A DNA stretch of 64,000 nucleotides from Isoetes taiwanensis (lineage: Eukaryota; Streptophyta; Lycopodiopsida; Isoetales; Isoetaceae): contig JAJEKV010000109.1 in NCBI GenBank assembly GCA_021234155.1, forward strand, positions 2,848,738-2,912,737, in the 5' to 3' direction. Of the stretch, positions 54,590 to 64,000 are shown one piece after another (the stretch's first letter is position 1; the number at the start of each line of letters is the position of its first letter). The position numbers were made by a program, and so were the translations under genes. A model generated the notes under the pieces. The model saw only the letters and a list, made by a program, of their open reading frames with translations, did no database searches and was not told the origin of the DNA.

Positions 54590-55408
54590 CGGCTTCTTGC
54601 TACCGGAAATAAGTTAGAATTGGATTCTAACACCTCTAAGAGCAGAGTATTTGCGCATCCGACGCTGTGGAATATGAAGTTTAAAAGCTTAGAAGACTTG
54701 CAAGAATCTGAGAATTTGAACGCCCGAAACGGTCTTACATCGGTAAGCTCTACACAAAAAATTTCTACTTCTGATTATGTGGATAGAACAGTTAACACGC
54801 ATGGCGCTACACATGATCTTGGTAGTATGGGATTTAACATGTCACTGAAAACAGATCATCTATGTGGCCCTGCATTTGTCCAGGCTGCACATGGTAAATG
54901 TGTTAAAAATTTAACAACACAAAGATGCATTTTGAACAGATGCTCATGTGTTGAGCATGAATGTCAATTTAGGGATCTACATGAGCAGCAGGAATTCCAA
55001 TTCACTTCCACAAAAGATTGCACAACAGGGAAGCAATATGAATTTATTGAATCTTGTACAGAGCACAAGGATAATGTTGATATCAGTGGGCTGCAGTTGC
55101 TTGCAGAAGCTGCTGTTTCTTTGGTTGAAACGAATAGCATCACCTCCTCAACAGAAAGGCATGAATATTTAGGGCAAGAATTAAGTGTTTGTACAGAATA
55201 TTTAGGGCAAGATTTAAGTGTGAGAACTATGCATCAAACAGGAGAGGAGAAAATGGGATTTAGAAAGTTAGATGAAGAGGATCAGAAAAAGGAGAATGGT
55301 AGGAGGAAACGTAAAAGGGTGTCTACATTGCCAGGAAAATTTCAGGATTCTGTAATGAGTAATTGGAAGAAGAAGACAAGGGCAATTCAGCAAGCTTCAA
55401 GGTTATGA
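54590..55408 (+). CDS. Terminal exon of an unknown nuclear-type protein
   Basis: Open from the acceptor at 54589 to the TGA at 55406-55408 (about 272 codons), with no ATG near the 5' end, so it is best read as a last exon. The protein is polar and Ser/Thr/Cys-rich. It has a GLQLLAEAAVSLVE helix, then a basic C-terminus with GRRKRKRVSTLPGKFQDSVM, NWKKK, a probable nuclear signal. An 11-residue direct repeat (EYLGQELSVCT / EYLGQDLSVRT) comes from a 33-base duplication at about 55165-55230. I recall plant proteins of unknown function ending in a similar basic-LPxKFxDSVxxxWK motif, but cannot name the family. The coding frame is intact. Confidence 0.6.
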   Translation, partial: RLLATGNKLELDSNTSKSRVFAHPTLWNMKFKSLEDLQESENLNARNGLTSVSSTQKISTSDYVDRTVNTHGATHDLGSMGFNMSLKTDHLCGPAFVQAAHGKCVKNLTTQRCILNRCSCVEHECQFRDLHEQQEFQFTSTKDCTTGKQYEFIESCTEHKDNVDISGLQLLAEAAVSLVETNSITSSTERHEYLGQELSVCTEYLGQDLSVRTMHQTGEEKMGFRKLDEEDQKKENGRRKRKRVSTLPGKFQDSVMSNWKKKTRAIQQASRL

Positions 55409-55409
55409 A

Positions 55410-55885
55410 TGCTAAGTTTGCATATGCCTGTGTTGGATAGATTAATTCACCAAGTTATTATTCACTGACTCAGTGAGTCAGAGAAAACCATGTCCACCTG
55501 TGTCAACTTCGACACTGCAAAATAAGTTATCTGATAAGAAGGATTTGTCTTTTCATGGTTTAAATTTACATGGAATGTTTTTAGATGTATTTTTTGTTAT
55601 GTCCACAGTGTGTTAGGTTGCTTTGTGTTTACGATCCGTTTAAGCGTGAAATTGCCATTTTATGGAATGCTAAACGTCATCAAAGATGGCCAGCTTCCTG
55701 TCTTTTATCCGTAATCTGTCTTTTGGGCTTGATGGTGTTAACGTTAATGCCACATCGGCACTCTAAAAGCATTAAAGACTAAAACAACGGCATTTTAACA
55801 GCATTTAAAAGGCTATAAAAATTAGTTGGTAACCCCAAAGAAGCCCAAAAATTTACCATATTAACATCAAGGGTTTGGTACCCAA
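55410..55885. other. 3' flank of the unknown exon
   Basis: AT-rich. Includes a short palindrome 'actgactcagtgagtca' near 55465. No gene seen. Confidence 0.35.
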
Positions 55886-55887
55886 TA

Positions 55888-56457
55888 AATTGTGTTAGAA
55901 ACAATGTTGGGCAAACTTTTTTAGGTCCCATCGAAAAAGTTCCTATGGTTATTTTGACCAGTCGGATATCTTATTTTTAGAGCAGGAACTTTCTATTGTC
56001 TTAATCGAAGATCATAAGAAAACTTGCCAGAAAAATTCTTATGATACACTAACTAACTTAAGCAAAAAATTTGCAATTTCAATCGGTTGGTTTATTGTGT
56101 TCCCTAGAAGAAACTGTAAGACATAGAAGCTACATGAATAATGCTGCTAATTAGCAACAAAAAAGAGAACACAGATGCATATAATGTCAGGATAAATATC
56201 TAGAAATTAAAGTTGGGCCTACAATGGCTTGGACCTCAGCACTAAGCAAACTGGTCAGGTCAATCTATAATTTGTTCAAAGTACTGAACTATTTGATTCC
56301 TAAATATATTGTGCAGATCACAGAAAAGAAATTCTGGTAAATATTTGATTGACAGCCACGAACAATGCACATGGCAAACATCAATCTTTTTCTAAGCAAT
56401 AAGCATCGATCTGTTTGTAAGAAATCAAGTAAATTTGTTATTGGGTCTATTTAGTCA
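55888..56457 (+). mobile_element. Possible Ty1/copia 5' LTR
   Basis: Begins TGTGTTAGAAAC and ends TTTAGTCACA, with TG..CA ends, directly before a primer binding site. There is no second LTR in the window to confirm the boundaries. Inference from the PBS position. Confidence 0.35.
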
Positions 56458-56458
56458 C

Positions 56459-56475
56459 AATGGTACCAGAGCTAT
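56459..56475 (+). promoter_or_regulatory. Retrotransposon primer binding site (initiator tRNA-Met)
   Basis: TGGTACCAGAGCTATG differs by one base from the TGGTATCAGAGC complement of the plant initiator tRNA-Met 3' end, used by copia and gypsy elements. A gag-like but stop-ridden sequence follows (56475-56880). Confidence 0.6.
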
Positions 56476-56899
56476 GCCAGTGAATCTGTTTGAAGGGGAA
56501 GCTAGTTTCCAAGCTGGAAAAAGAGAACGAAAGATGTTTTTGAACTTGAAGGGACGTGGCATCTTATAGTTAGAGATGGAAATGAAGAAGCGAGAGCAAC
56601 ACAATACATTCTACTGCAAGGAATGTTGGTGAGAGCTCTAATGCAATTGATGCAGGTAAGCAAAAGAAAGGTAAACCTCATGAGGCAAGGTGTATAATTT
56701 CAAGCAAATTGAGTTCCAACATCATGCTGAAGTTGAAGAATAAGCTCCAAAGGAGATGCGGGATTTTCTTGTTAAAAAATATGAAGCTAAAAGCTCATTT
56801 CATATGGAATTAATGGACAGAGATTAAGGAGGTTAAAGTTCAAAGAAAGTCGTAATCTAGTTCTTTCAGAAATATGATAATATAGTTGCAGATACGGAG

Positions 56900-57190
56900 G
56901 CTGTTGGGATCCCCTCACTAAAGAATTTCATCTCGTTTCTTTCACAACTCAAGCAACTAGATATATGGATAATGAAGATCCTTTATGGCTTGAGGCTGAA
57001 GATCACATACTTGAGATGAAGGAATGGAGAAGATCCTCGGCTGATAGGGTTGTGACCAAAAAATGGAAGTATTTATTGAACTTATATGGTAGCTCAGACA
57101 TGGTAATTATCAATGGCATTGAAATATTTCCAAAATCTGGAAGCTATACATGTAGACAAAGAAGTGTAGTGGATTAAGCAATTATCTATT
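56900..57190 (+). pseudogene. LINE endonuclease fragment, copy 7
   Basis: Encodes MDNEDPLWLEAEDHILEMKE, then KYLLNLYGSSDMVIINGIE and SGSYTCRQRSVVD, the C-terminal part of the AP-endonuclease domain (…LLxLCxxxGLxIxNG…G.xTCxxGxSVVDY). DPLW following a DFNART motif fits the same family as copy 4. It ends at a stop at 57175-57177; no reverse transcriptase follows. Confidence 0.7.
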
Positions 57191-58865
57191 GCACATACTA
57201 GAATATGCTAGACAAAAGAACATGTATGTATAAGCAAACAAAAATGAGGAATTTAGAAATAGATCTAGGTTTTACCTATAGGAACTTGTGCCAATCATGT
57301 GACTTCAAACCACTAAGTTCACTGTCACGTTCCCCAGAAATATACGCCATAAATACGTATATTTCTATGACTCATCACCGTACAAGCCTATTATTATAGC
57401 CTTGTACATCATAGTAAGTGGAAATGGGAGCATGGCCAAGTTATTTACATAACTTAGCCAACCTTAGGCTTAAGGCCATTTCCACATGGCCTCAACCTAG
57501 TGGGTACCCACCACATGGAAGCACCCCACTGGAGCCACGGGGCAGTGACATAGAACCCCTAACCTGTAAGTGCTCTAACACTAATCCAAGGCCACTTTTG
57601 GCTCCACCTGCCTTGAGACCTGTTCTTCGCTCGGAACTCCGTTTCAAACACTGTGGCATAGCTCAGATCGACAGCCCCAAGGCAATACGCTCATCAGAAG
57701 GAGGAGGAATCACTCGACTCATCATCAAGTCATGGAGACCCCAGGAGTTGGAGAAAGTTCGTCGGGAGCAGTTATTCATAGTAGCTTCATAGGTAGATCA
57801 TCTGGAACCTAGAATTCCAGATGACCTAGTATCTTATCTTGCTAGTAGAGCCTTCCTAGAACCCCCAGTCTAGTTTTGGAACCCTAATCAATGAACCCTA
57901 ACTGTAAGTTAGATGCATGTGATTAGACTTAGATGTATCTTCATTATTTATCATGCTATGTTGATGTACGATGTTGGTTGACCATGTTGCACCTCTTGTA
58001 TATTGGGAAGGGGGGTAGAGACCTAATGGCTGTTATCTAGATGATGCTTCTAGTTTAGACCCCTTAGTTCCTATTATTATGCGGCCTGTGCATAGGAACT
58101 CACCCGGCTACGGGGGCTATGGTGTGACTTAGCACCATACAACGAGGCTGGTGGCAAAGCGGGGGGGGGGGTTCCCTGCTGAGCGCGGCTACTGGGGAAC
58201 CATAGTGGGCTAGGCCTATAGTCGCTCACTTTGTTTGGGCCGAGTATGGGTCCGGCACTTCTTAGATCAAAGGTGTCGCTTTGACCCTCAGGAGTTGCAG
58301 GTGTTGGCCTGGCTCTTGTTTTGGGGAGTTCAGTCGGGTACAAATCGTTTGTCGCCACGATCTTCTAGCCATCCATGGAGCCACTAGACCTAGGGAAGGG
58401 GAGATGCAACCCTTCCTACCTCATGGGACTGGGGAGATGAAACCCGGAGTAGTCTTGATGGGTGATACCACGAGACTATATATCCGGCAGGTTATAGTCA
58501 CGCCAGAGCCCAATCTAGCCCATTTGCAAAGTATGCACAGGAGGGGCGGATGGAGTGGTCAACCTTAGCCATTGTCTATAGCCAGCCCCGCCATCGCCAT
58601 ATCTCGGTCTGCTCTATCTTGAGGCGCAGCTGTCAGTCTACTTACCTTACGAGTTTGAACCTGGGTAGGAGCTCATATGTTTTACGACATGTTGATATCT
58701 TTGATGTATCTTTAGTAGTATGGATGTGCTACCCTTTGAGGTAGTTGATTATATTATTTAGTGTTAGTACTGACGTTATGTTAATGTTATGCTTCCGCTG
58801 TTATAGGAGCCCACAGGGGAAGGGCATCAAGGCACCTCCTGTCCTCTTCCCGCATCTAAAACGTA
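57191..58865. other. Unassigned sequence, probably retroelement-derived
   Basis: From ~57420 the sequence becomes GC-richer. Frames at 57418-57792 (+) and 58358-58077 (-) match nothing I know. About 57988-58030 resembles 16140-16185. A G-run (about 58160-58170) may be a polypurine tract. No LTR pair found. Confidence 0.3.
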
Positions 58866-59090
58866 GTTTTAAAGTACTTTTTCTATAGGTACCTAATTGA
58901 TATTAAAAGTACCTAAATCAAAGCTAATAGTCAATATTTTTGTTTCGTGATTGAGAGTAATAGAAGAATGATGTCTTAGAGCAATTTTCATATCATCCAT
59001 TATCATGAGCATGAAGCAATATCGCCATATGTGAGTATCCATTGGATATTTTGGGTAGGTTCCAAAAGTGGTACATCCTAGCATGCTTTA
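58866..59090. mobile_element. AACT-type inverted-repeat element, decayed copy 4
   Basis: The right end 'ggttccaaaagtggtacatcctagcatgctttaa' matches 45824-45856. 'gtacctaa' motifs near 58889 match the interior. The left terminus is lost. Confidence 0.6.
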
Positions 59091-59099
59091 ACCCCACGA

Positions 59100-59372
59100 G
59101 GAGAGGAGTCTGTGGCACTTTTGATTGCACTGACAGAGTTCGGCCAGCATGCCAAGATGAGGGAGAACATGGATCACGTTATCCTTTTCAAAAGATCGGT
59201 GGCATTCTACAGCCTCGACTTCGCCAGGGGTCATTTAAGGGACGCGCCTTTGACAATAGTACTGCTTCCACCCCCTCAAATGGCTCGAGCATTAGAAGGG
59301 GGATCATCCCAAAATATTTTGTGCAATGTCGGCAAGGGTCTTCGACTCAAGGATGTGAAGAAGAAATTCTTC
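59100..59372 (+). CDS. Unknown coding fragment interrupted by retrotransposon
   Basis: The plus-strand frame is open from about 59101 and reads ALLIALTEFGQHAKMRENMD, then VAFYSLDFARGHLRDAPLTI and LKDVKKKFF up to 59372. There the LTR of the minus-strand chromovirus begins, and the frame only continues by chance into it. Composition looks like genuine protein but I do not recognise it. It is either a host exon or another retroelement's gag. Confidence 0.4.
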
Positions 59373-59890
59373 TGTCATGAACCTACTCGAAAACAAGGAA
59401 AATACGTGGAAAATACACAAGAAATACGGAAGAAATACGCCAAGATCGGCAAAGAATCTGATATATGAACAGGAATCAAGAATACAATAACTCGAAGGCA
59501 AGCAGGAATACGAGACAGATGCCTAGAAGGCTCAAGACTGGCGTTGAACCGGAATGGTTTGACAAGAAGGAGGTGCCTCCTTATATATCTAGACCAACGG
59601 TCAGGATCGCGCCACTCCAATGGATGAGATCGCGCCAAGTGTCGCGCATGCATTTAGGTTCTAGAACATTGTAGAACCTTCTGGAGATAGTCCCACATAT
59701 GAGGAAGACGTGAAGAAATGTCTTCAACAAATATTGGTAGCGCACTTGGCAAGGGTGTGTGACTCGCAACTGGAAGGTTGCGAGTTCAAACCCTGTCTTG
59801 TGCAACTACCCTTTTGCATCCGTGTGACGACCATCTTTTATACATAGGAGTATAATATTCGTATGATACGAATATCCGTATGGTCGTCAC
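59373..59890 (-). mobile_element. 3' LTR of Ty3/gypsy chromovirus
   Basis: On the minus strand it begins TGTGACGACCAT (59890) immediately after a polypurine tract (GGAGGGGGATGG, about 59891-59904) and ends GGTTCATGACA (59373): TGT…ACA ends, ~518 bases. A TATA-like TATATAAGG lies near 59592-59582. The first ~68 bases are a large imperfect palindrome, TGTGACGACCAT at 59890 and ATGGTCGTCACA near 59823. A tRNA-like segment lies in the U3 part (about 59738-59806). The sequence next to the end, TCTTC at 59368-59372, would be the target duplication. The other copy lies outside the window. Confidence 0.85.
59738..59806 (+). repeat. tRNA-like sequence within LTR
   Basis: TAGCGCACTTGG (A-box-like) and GAGTTCAAACCC (B-box-like) lie ~40 bases apart, antisense to the LTR. 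The T and acceptor stems do not pair properly, so it is not a tRNA gene. It could be an old SINE head or a coincidental Pol III promoter. Confidence 0.5.
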
Positions 59891-60216
59891 ACCATCCCCC
59901 TCCTACGATGGCGACGAGTCCTCGAAGCTGGGGCCGGAGTACTCAGACTTGGCTTATGCGGGTAACGTCGGTGAAACTCCGCAATTTTGTCAGGTGCATT
60001 AGTCAGATTCTCGGCAGGCTTCCAGGTTCTGTCACTTGGCGAGTAACCTTCCCAATCGACAAAGTAATATAATCGTCGACGAAGAAACTTCGAGTCCAGA
60101 ATCTCTCGAACCTCGAACTCCTCATGATCATCAATCTCGACTGGTGGTGGAGGTGGAGGTACTCGATCCGGAAATGGATTCGCCATATAGGGTTCTAATA
60201 AAGACACATGAAACAC
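59887..60216 (-). CDS. Chromovirus integrase C-terminus with chromodomain
   Basis: Encodes MFHVSLLEPYMANPFPDRVP, a poly-proline linker, then FEVREILDSKFLRRRLYYFV, DWEGYSPSDRTWKPAENL and IAEFHRRYPHKP, a chromodomain with the aromatic-cage pattern (E-V…YFVDWEGY…TW.P..NL). Chromodomains direct integration toward methylated histone H3 in heterochromatin. The stop codon (TGA) is inside the LTR's first bases. The PPPPVEI/EFHRRYPHKP style is closer to fungal and animal chromoviruses than to the common seed-plant clades. Confidence 0.9.
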   Translation of the reverse strand: MFHVSLLEPYMANPFPDRVPPPPPPVEIDDHEEFEVREILDSKFLRRRLYYFVDWEGYSPSDRTWKPAENLTNAPDKIAEFHRRYPHKPSLSTPAPASRTRRHRRRGMV

Positions 60217-60219
60217 TGC

Positions 60220-61200
60220 CGGACTGATGGCGGAAGCTCCAGACGGAAAGCAGCATCACCAACTCGTTCAATGATCCGATAGGGACCTAAGCGCCGGTAG
60301 TCGAGCTTGTTACAAGGGCGAGCTATCGGCAAATCCCGACGCAAGAGCCAAACAAGAACTGAGGAGCGTCCTGACGATGCTGATCTGCATGATGACGATA
60401 ACGTGCTTGGGCCTGGAGAAGATGGTGCTGAAGATCATCCTGAAGCATGCGGAGCTTCTCGAGCCTGTCCTCGGCACTGGGATTGACTGAGTCATATCCA
60501 GGAGCAATCAAAGACCACCGGGGATGCATGCCAAAATTAATAAAGAACGGAGTCTGGCCTGTGGAGGCATGGACAGAATTATTATAAGCAAATTCTGCCA
60601 GCGGTAGCCAATCAACCCAGTCATCCTGCTGATAATTGATGAAGCATCGCAAATACTGCTCAAGGGTTTGATTAGTGCGCTCCACCTGTCCATTGGTCTC
60701 TGGATGATGTCCGGAAGAGAGCGAACGTTCCACATGCAAGAGTTGCAATAGACGCTTCCAAAAACTGGCAACAAATTGAGGGCCGCGGTCACTGACAATG
60801 TTATCTGGTAAGCCATGGAGTCGAACCACCTCTCGAAGCAAGAGAACCGATGTGGCTTCACTAGAGATAGAAGTGCTGCAAGGAATGAAATGTGCCATCT
60901 TGGAAAACCGGTCAACAACAACAAGGATGGCGTCATGGCCCTGGGAGGATGGAAGCTCGACAATAAAATCCACTGAAATACTCTTCCAAGGACCGGCCTG
61001 AACGGTAAAGGTTGAAGCAGCCATGAGGAAGATGCCTTGGAACCTTGGCTCGGCCGCCAGATGTCACAGGATCGAATAAAAGCTTCGACAGAGCGGCGAA
61101 GACACGGCCACCAATACTCGACTAATAAGTTCAAGAGTCTTGGCTACTCCAAAGTGTCCGCCAGAGGTGAATCATAGCAAGCCTGAAGAACCGAAGCCTA
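60220..61200 (-). pseudogene. Chromovirus integrase
   Basis: Minus strand, order zinc region then catalytic core. The HHCC part spans about 61180-61045 over two frames (SPLAGHFG, RSCDIW). The core frame, 61024-60323, has all three catalytic blocks: SVDFIVELPS, NIVSDRGPQF and HHPETNGQVERTNQ, followed by FAYNNSVHASTGQTPFF. A GPYRIIERVGDAAFRLELP segment (about 60290-60225) links to the chromodomain. Frameshifts near 61030 and 60330 break the polyprotein, but the DDE core itself is intact. Confidence 0.9.
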
Positions 61201-61464
61201 GAAGCACCAATATAGAAGCCCATCATGGAGCAGGAGTCCATCTCGAACCTCAAAACGATCATAGTCTCGATCCCATCTGGCCGAGAAGATGATGCTGGCG
61301 CCAATGTGTGAGAATACATCTTGAGCCAATGGATCGGAGGGCAGAGATGCTCGAACAGACTCCAACAAGGCTGTATCATGAGGCCTCTCGAACAAAGTGA
61401 GAGCCATAAGCTGGAACCGATCAGACCCTAAAATAACCTGTGATTGCTGATCATATGCGGGGAT

Positions 61465-61960
61465 CACCTAGTTTGGGCTCAAGGTAGGAGGCGCCGAGAC
61501 AAGGCATCGGGCTTTCCTTGGAGGGATCGGGGCGGTACTTGATCACGAAATCAATCCGGGATAATACTTGAGTATGCCACCGGCCTGGCGGCGGTTGAGC
61601 ACTTCGAAAGCGGTGAAAATATTCAAGATTTCGGTGATCTGTATAGACTGTGACCTTATAAGGAGATCCCTCCAGGAAACGTCTTCACTCCTCGAAAGAA
61701 TCCACTATCGCCAACAACTCCTTGTCATAAATGGGATAGTTGATTTCAGCAGCCTGAAACTTTCGTGAATGATAGGCGATTGGATGCAATTCATGGTCGC
61801 CCCCCCTCCCGTGTGACGGGGATCCCACCAAGCGCAAAAATCAAGCATCCGCTTCAACAACATATGGGCGCAAAGGATGCATGAGCAAGAACTGGCGCCG
61901 TGGTGAAAGCATGCTTGAGTAACAAAAGCGATTCGCTTCCACAGTCCATTCGAATGGCGT
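61465..61960 (-). pseudogene. Chromovirus RNase H
   Basis: PLRPYVVEADA supplies the first catalytic Asp. A small deletion right after it shifts the frame, and the remainder reads [38 protein letters not shown] and VYTDHRNLEYFHR in the adjacent frame, ending IKYRPDPS. The ordered motifs are complete, so decay is slight. Confidence 0.85.
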
Positions 61961-62960
61961 CCTTGACAAAGGAGGCGTGTCAAAGGAAGAGCAATCTCCG
62001 AATAATCCCGGATGAAACACCGATAGAAATTGGCAAACCCAAGAAAACACTGAACATCTCGAATGGATGAAGGTGTTTGCCACTCCAGAACAGTGCTGAC
62101 CTTTTCAGGATCCATAGAGACTCCATGTGGTGTGATGCGATAGCCAAGGAACTCCACATTATCCTGTTCGAACTGGCACTTCTCAAGTTTGGCATATAAT
62201 CCATGCTCACGAAGCTTTTGAAGGACCTGTCGAACATGTCTTTCATGTTCTTCGAGAGTCTTAGAATAAATAAGGATATCATCCAAATAGATGATAACAA
62301 AAGTGTCTAAGAACTCTCGAAAAACATCATTGGCCATATGCTGGAATACTGCCGGAGCATTGGTAAGTCCAAATGGCATAACTGTGTACTCAAAATGGCC
62401 ATACCGAGTACGAAAGGCTGTTTTCCACTCATCACCCTCCCGGATTCGAATAAGATTATAGGCACCCCGAAGATCAATCTTCGTAAAATAGTGCGCACCT
62501 TGGAGTCGTTCCAACAACTCTGGGATCAGAGGAAGCGGATACCGATTTGGCACTGTGATTTTATTGAGGCCACGATAATCAACGACCAGACGCAGCGAAC
62601 CATCCTTCTTTTTGACGAAGAAGATAGGCGCTCCAGCAGGGGACTGAGAATGTCGAATGAAGCCAGTGGCTAAATTCTCTTGAATATAATCCCCCAAAAC
62701 CTTCAACTCAGCGGGAGATAGACCATATATCGGACCATATGGCGGCGTGGTCCCCGGCTGCAAATCAATAGGACAATCATGTGGACGATGCTCTGGGAGT
62801 TTGCTGGCCTTGACTTCGTCAAAAACATCAGAGAAGTCGCCATATTTATCTGGGAGCATTGGAGCAGACTTCGCTGATGCCAGATTTATCCAACTCGCGA
62901 AGAGAAATCTTCGAGATACGAAACTGAGGGCATGAAGAAACCTCCACAAAAGCATGAGCA
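61960..62960 (-). CDS. Chromovirus reverse transcriptase
   Basis: Continuous minus-strand frame (within 63033-61705). It has DVFDEVKASKLPEHRPHDCP, then IDLQPGTTPPYGPIYGLSPA, FFVKKKDGSLRLVVDYRGLN, KIDLRGAYNLIRI, TVMPFGLTNAPAVFQ, the catalytic IIYLDDILIYS (about 62305-62273), FLGYRITPHGVSMDPEKV and QCFLGFANFYRCFI. All seven RT blocks are present without a stop. The YLDD box replaces the usual YVDD. Confidence 0.92.
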
Positions 62961-62969
62961 GGAACATGA

Positions 62970-63370
62970 ACATGAGCAGAGCAACCGAACAGAACCGATC
63001 AAGAACCGGAGCAGAAATCGTGGACCGGAGCAAGAACCGGAGCAGAATGTGGACTGGAGCAAGAACCGGAGCAGGAGCGTAAACCGGAACTAGAGCAAGA
63101 GCAGGAACTAGAGCCGAGCTGGGACATCGCCAAGAACATGATCGAATCGGGGCATGAACCGGAGCAGAGGCAAGGGGCGGATCGTAATATGGAACAAAGA
63201 AGGACGGAGTCGGGGCCCCACGACACCGCAGACGGATCGGTCGATGTTGGTGTAGAGACCGATCCGAGATGAACTGGAACTAGAGCTAGAACCAACAAAT
63301 CGAAATGATCTAGTACGCCAATCAATCTGCGGGTTATGTAGCTCGAAGTCGTAGGCGCAGACCCAAGACT
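62970..63370 (-). pseudogene. Chromovirus protease-RT linker with Ser-rich repeats
   Basis: YDFELHNPQIDWRTRSFRFV (about 63345-63285) is the conserved segment just downstream of protease in chromoviruses. It is followed by an expanded imperfect repeat of 'gaaccggagcaagagc' type (about 63000-63180) encoding Ser/Gly/Cys repeats, apparently a slippage expansion. Confidence 0.7.
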
Positions 63371-63434
63371 ATTGGCGCATGAGGGCTAGCAATGAGATTG
63401 AAGGAAATACGACAAGAAACTCCCTCGAACAAAA

Positions 63435-63700
63435 TCAAGAGGCGCAAAGACATTCGCGGATCGCACCGAGGAGATCTCTCAATCCATCAATCACTTCGAC
63501 AGAAGCAGGATGCTCAACCTTGCTTCTAGGGATGGCGTGCTTACTGGCAAACGCACTATCCATAAAGCAAGCATTTGCACCACAATCAAGTTGCGCCAAC
63601 ACTTGCAATTCTCCAACTTCTGATTTCAATGATATAGGGATGAAGAATGCCTTGCTGACCTTATCTGATGGAATAAACATGTCAGGAAATGTGGAAGGAG
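63435..63700 (-). CDS. Chromovirus aspartic protease
   Basis: AFFIPISLKSEVGELQVLAQ leads to LDCGANACFMDSAFA, the active-site motif (usually LDSGA/VDSGA; here Cys replaces Ser after Asp). It ends VEVIDGLRDL. The Asp and Gly are kept. Confidence 0.8.
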
Positions 63701-63779
63701 TCTGAGAAAAGACGGCCAGCCAACGAGAGACTCCTACTACTCGGACCGGCCCCTGAAGTTTTCCGACTAATTTAGGCGC

Positions 63780-64000
63780 TTCACAGGGCATCCTCGAGCA
63801 ATATGGCCAACTCCTCCACAGTAGAGACAAAGATTAGCCTCTCTCCGACGCTGCTTCTCGGCGGCAGATAAGGGTCCTCGAACTGCCCGATCAATCTGCA
63901 TAGGCTCAGGTCCAGATCTGCTAGATTCTACAGATAAGGCCGGGGAAAGCGTAGCTATAGGCGCTTGTGTAATTGGAAAGACCTGACTACGTCTCTCTTG
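63780..64000 (-). pseudogene. Chromovirus gag C-terminus with CCHC knuckle
   Basis: The minus strand encodes CLYCGGVGHIARGC, an exact C-x2-C-x4-H-x4-C zinc knuckle, in a frame different from protease. A stop follows shortly after (KRLN, stop). The rest of gag, the 5' UTR and the 5' LTR lie beyond 64000. Confidence 0.8.

Noticed and set aside
54620-54622. TTG as start codon of the 54.6-kb protein
   Set aside because: The frame is open further upstream to a credible splice acceptor; an internal exon start is simpler than a non-ATG start.
59738-59806. tRNA gene
   Set aside because: A- and B-box-like strings exist, but acceptor and T stems do not pair and it lies within an LTR.

Overview
This window looks like nuclear DNA from a land plant with a transposon-rich genome. 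The evidence is GT-AG introns with consistent phases, plant gene families (Aux/IAA, PPR, PMT methyltransferase, plant F-box types, BUB3) and many different transposable elements. A chromodomain Ty3/gypsy element with an animal/fungal-like chromodomain, and PPR fragments of the 'MYAKCG' style, suggest a seed-free plant such as a fern, lycophyte or bryophyte. That placement is inference. Nothing looks bacterial: there are no operons and no CRISPR array.

Only one gene can be read through completely. It lies on the minus strand at 23479-27417, and I could assign 11 exons whose splice sites and reading phases all agree, giving 471 aa. A second plausible host exon, the last exon of an unknown nuclear protein, is at 54590-55408 (+). 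All other host-type coding sequence is broken: a PMT methyltransferase (2.6-3.2 kb), a tandemly duplicated PPR block (3.4-4.2 kb), two different F-box fragments (9.2-9.5 and 45.0-45.2 kb), an Aux/IAA exon with an intact GWPPV degron but a stop codon (22.5-22.8 kb), a U2 snRNA scrap (18.85 kb) and a scrambled BUB3 duplication (41.4-52.4 kb).

The rest is mobile DNA. One LINE family recurs at 1.2, 5-6, 8.6-9.1, 15.3-15.9, 28.6-29.8, 43.1 and 57 kb. Its 3' ends share a hairpin and carry different microsatellite tails. A second LINE type has a DUF4283 ORF1: a nearly complete copy apparently lacking ORF2 lies at 9.6-12.4 kb and carries a clean hAT insertion, a 3' fragment lies at 16.6-17.0 kb, and another ORF1+endonuclease with an internal inversion is at 19.9-21.7 kb. 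Ty3/gypsy elements are at 13.5-15.3 kb (decayed) and 59.4-64 kb (young, minus strand, chromodomain, 3' LTR present). DNA transposons include a PIF/Harbinger with convergent Myb-like and transposase genes (27.9-32.3 kb), whose right end was caught in a 2.76-kb tandem duplication (31.5-37.1 kb), a 3836-bp CACTA element in a BUB3 exon (48543-52378), small inverted-repeat elements with visible target duplications, and MULE/PIF remnants.

The window therefore records nested insertion: LINE into gypsy, LINE into Harbinger, hAT into LINE, CACTA into BUB3, gypsy into an unidentified coding fragment. In several cases the exact target duplication or empty site can be read directly.
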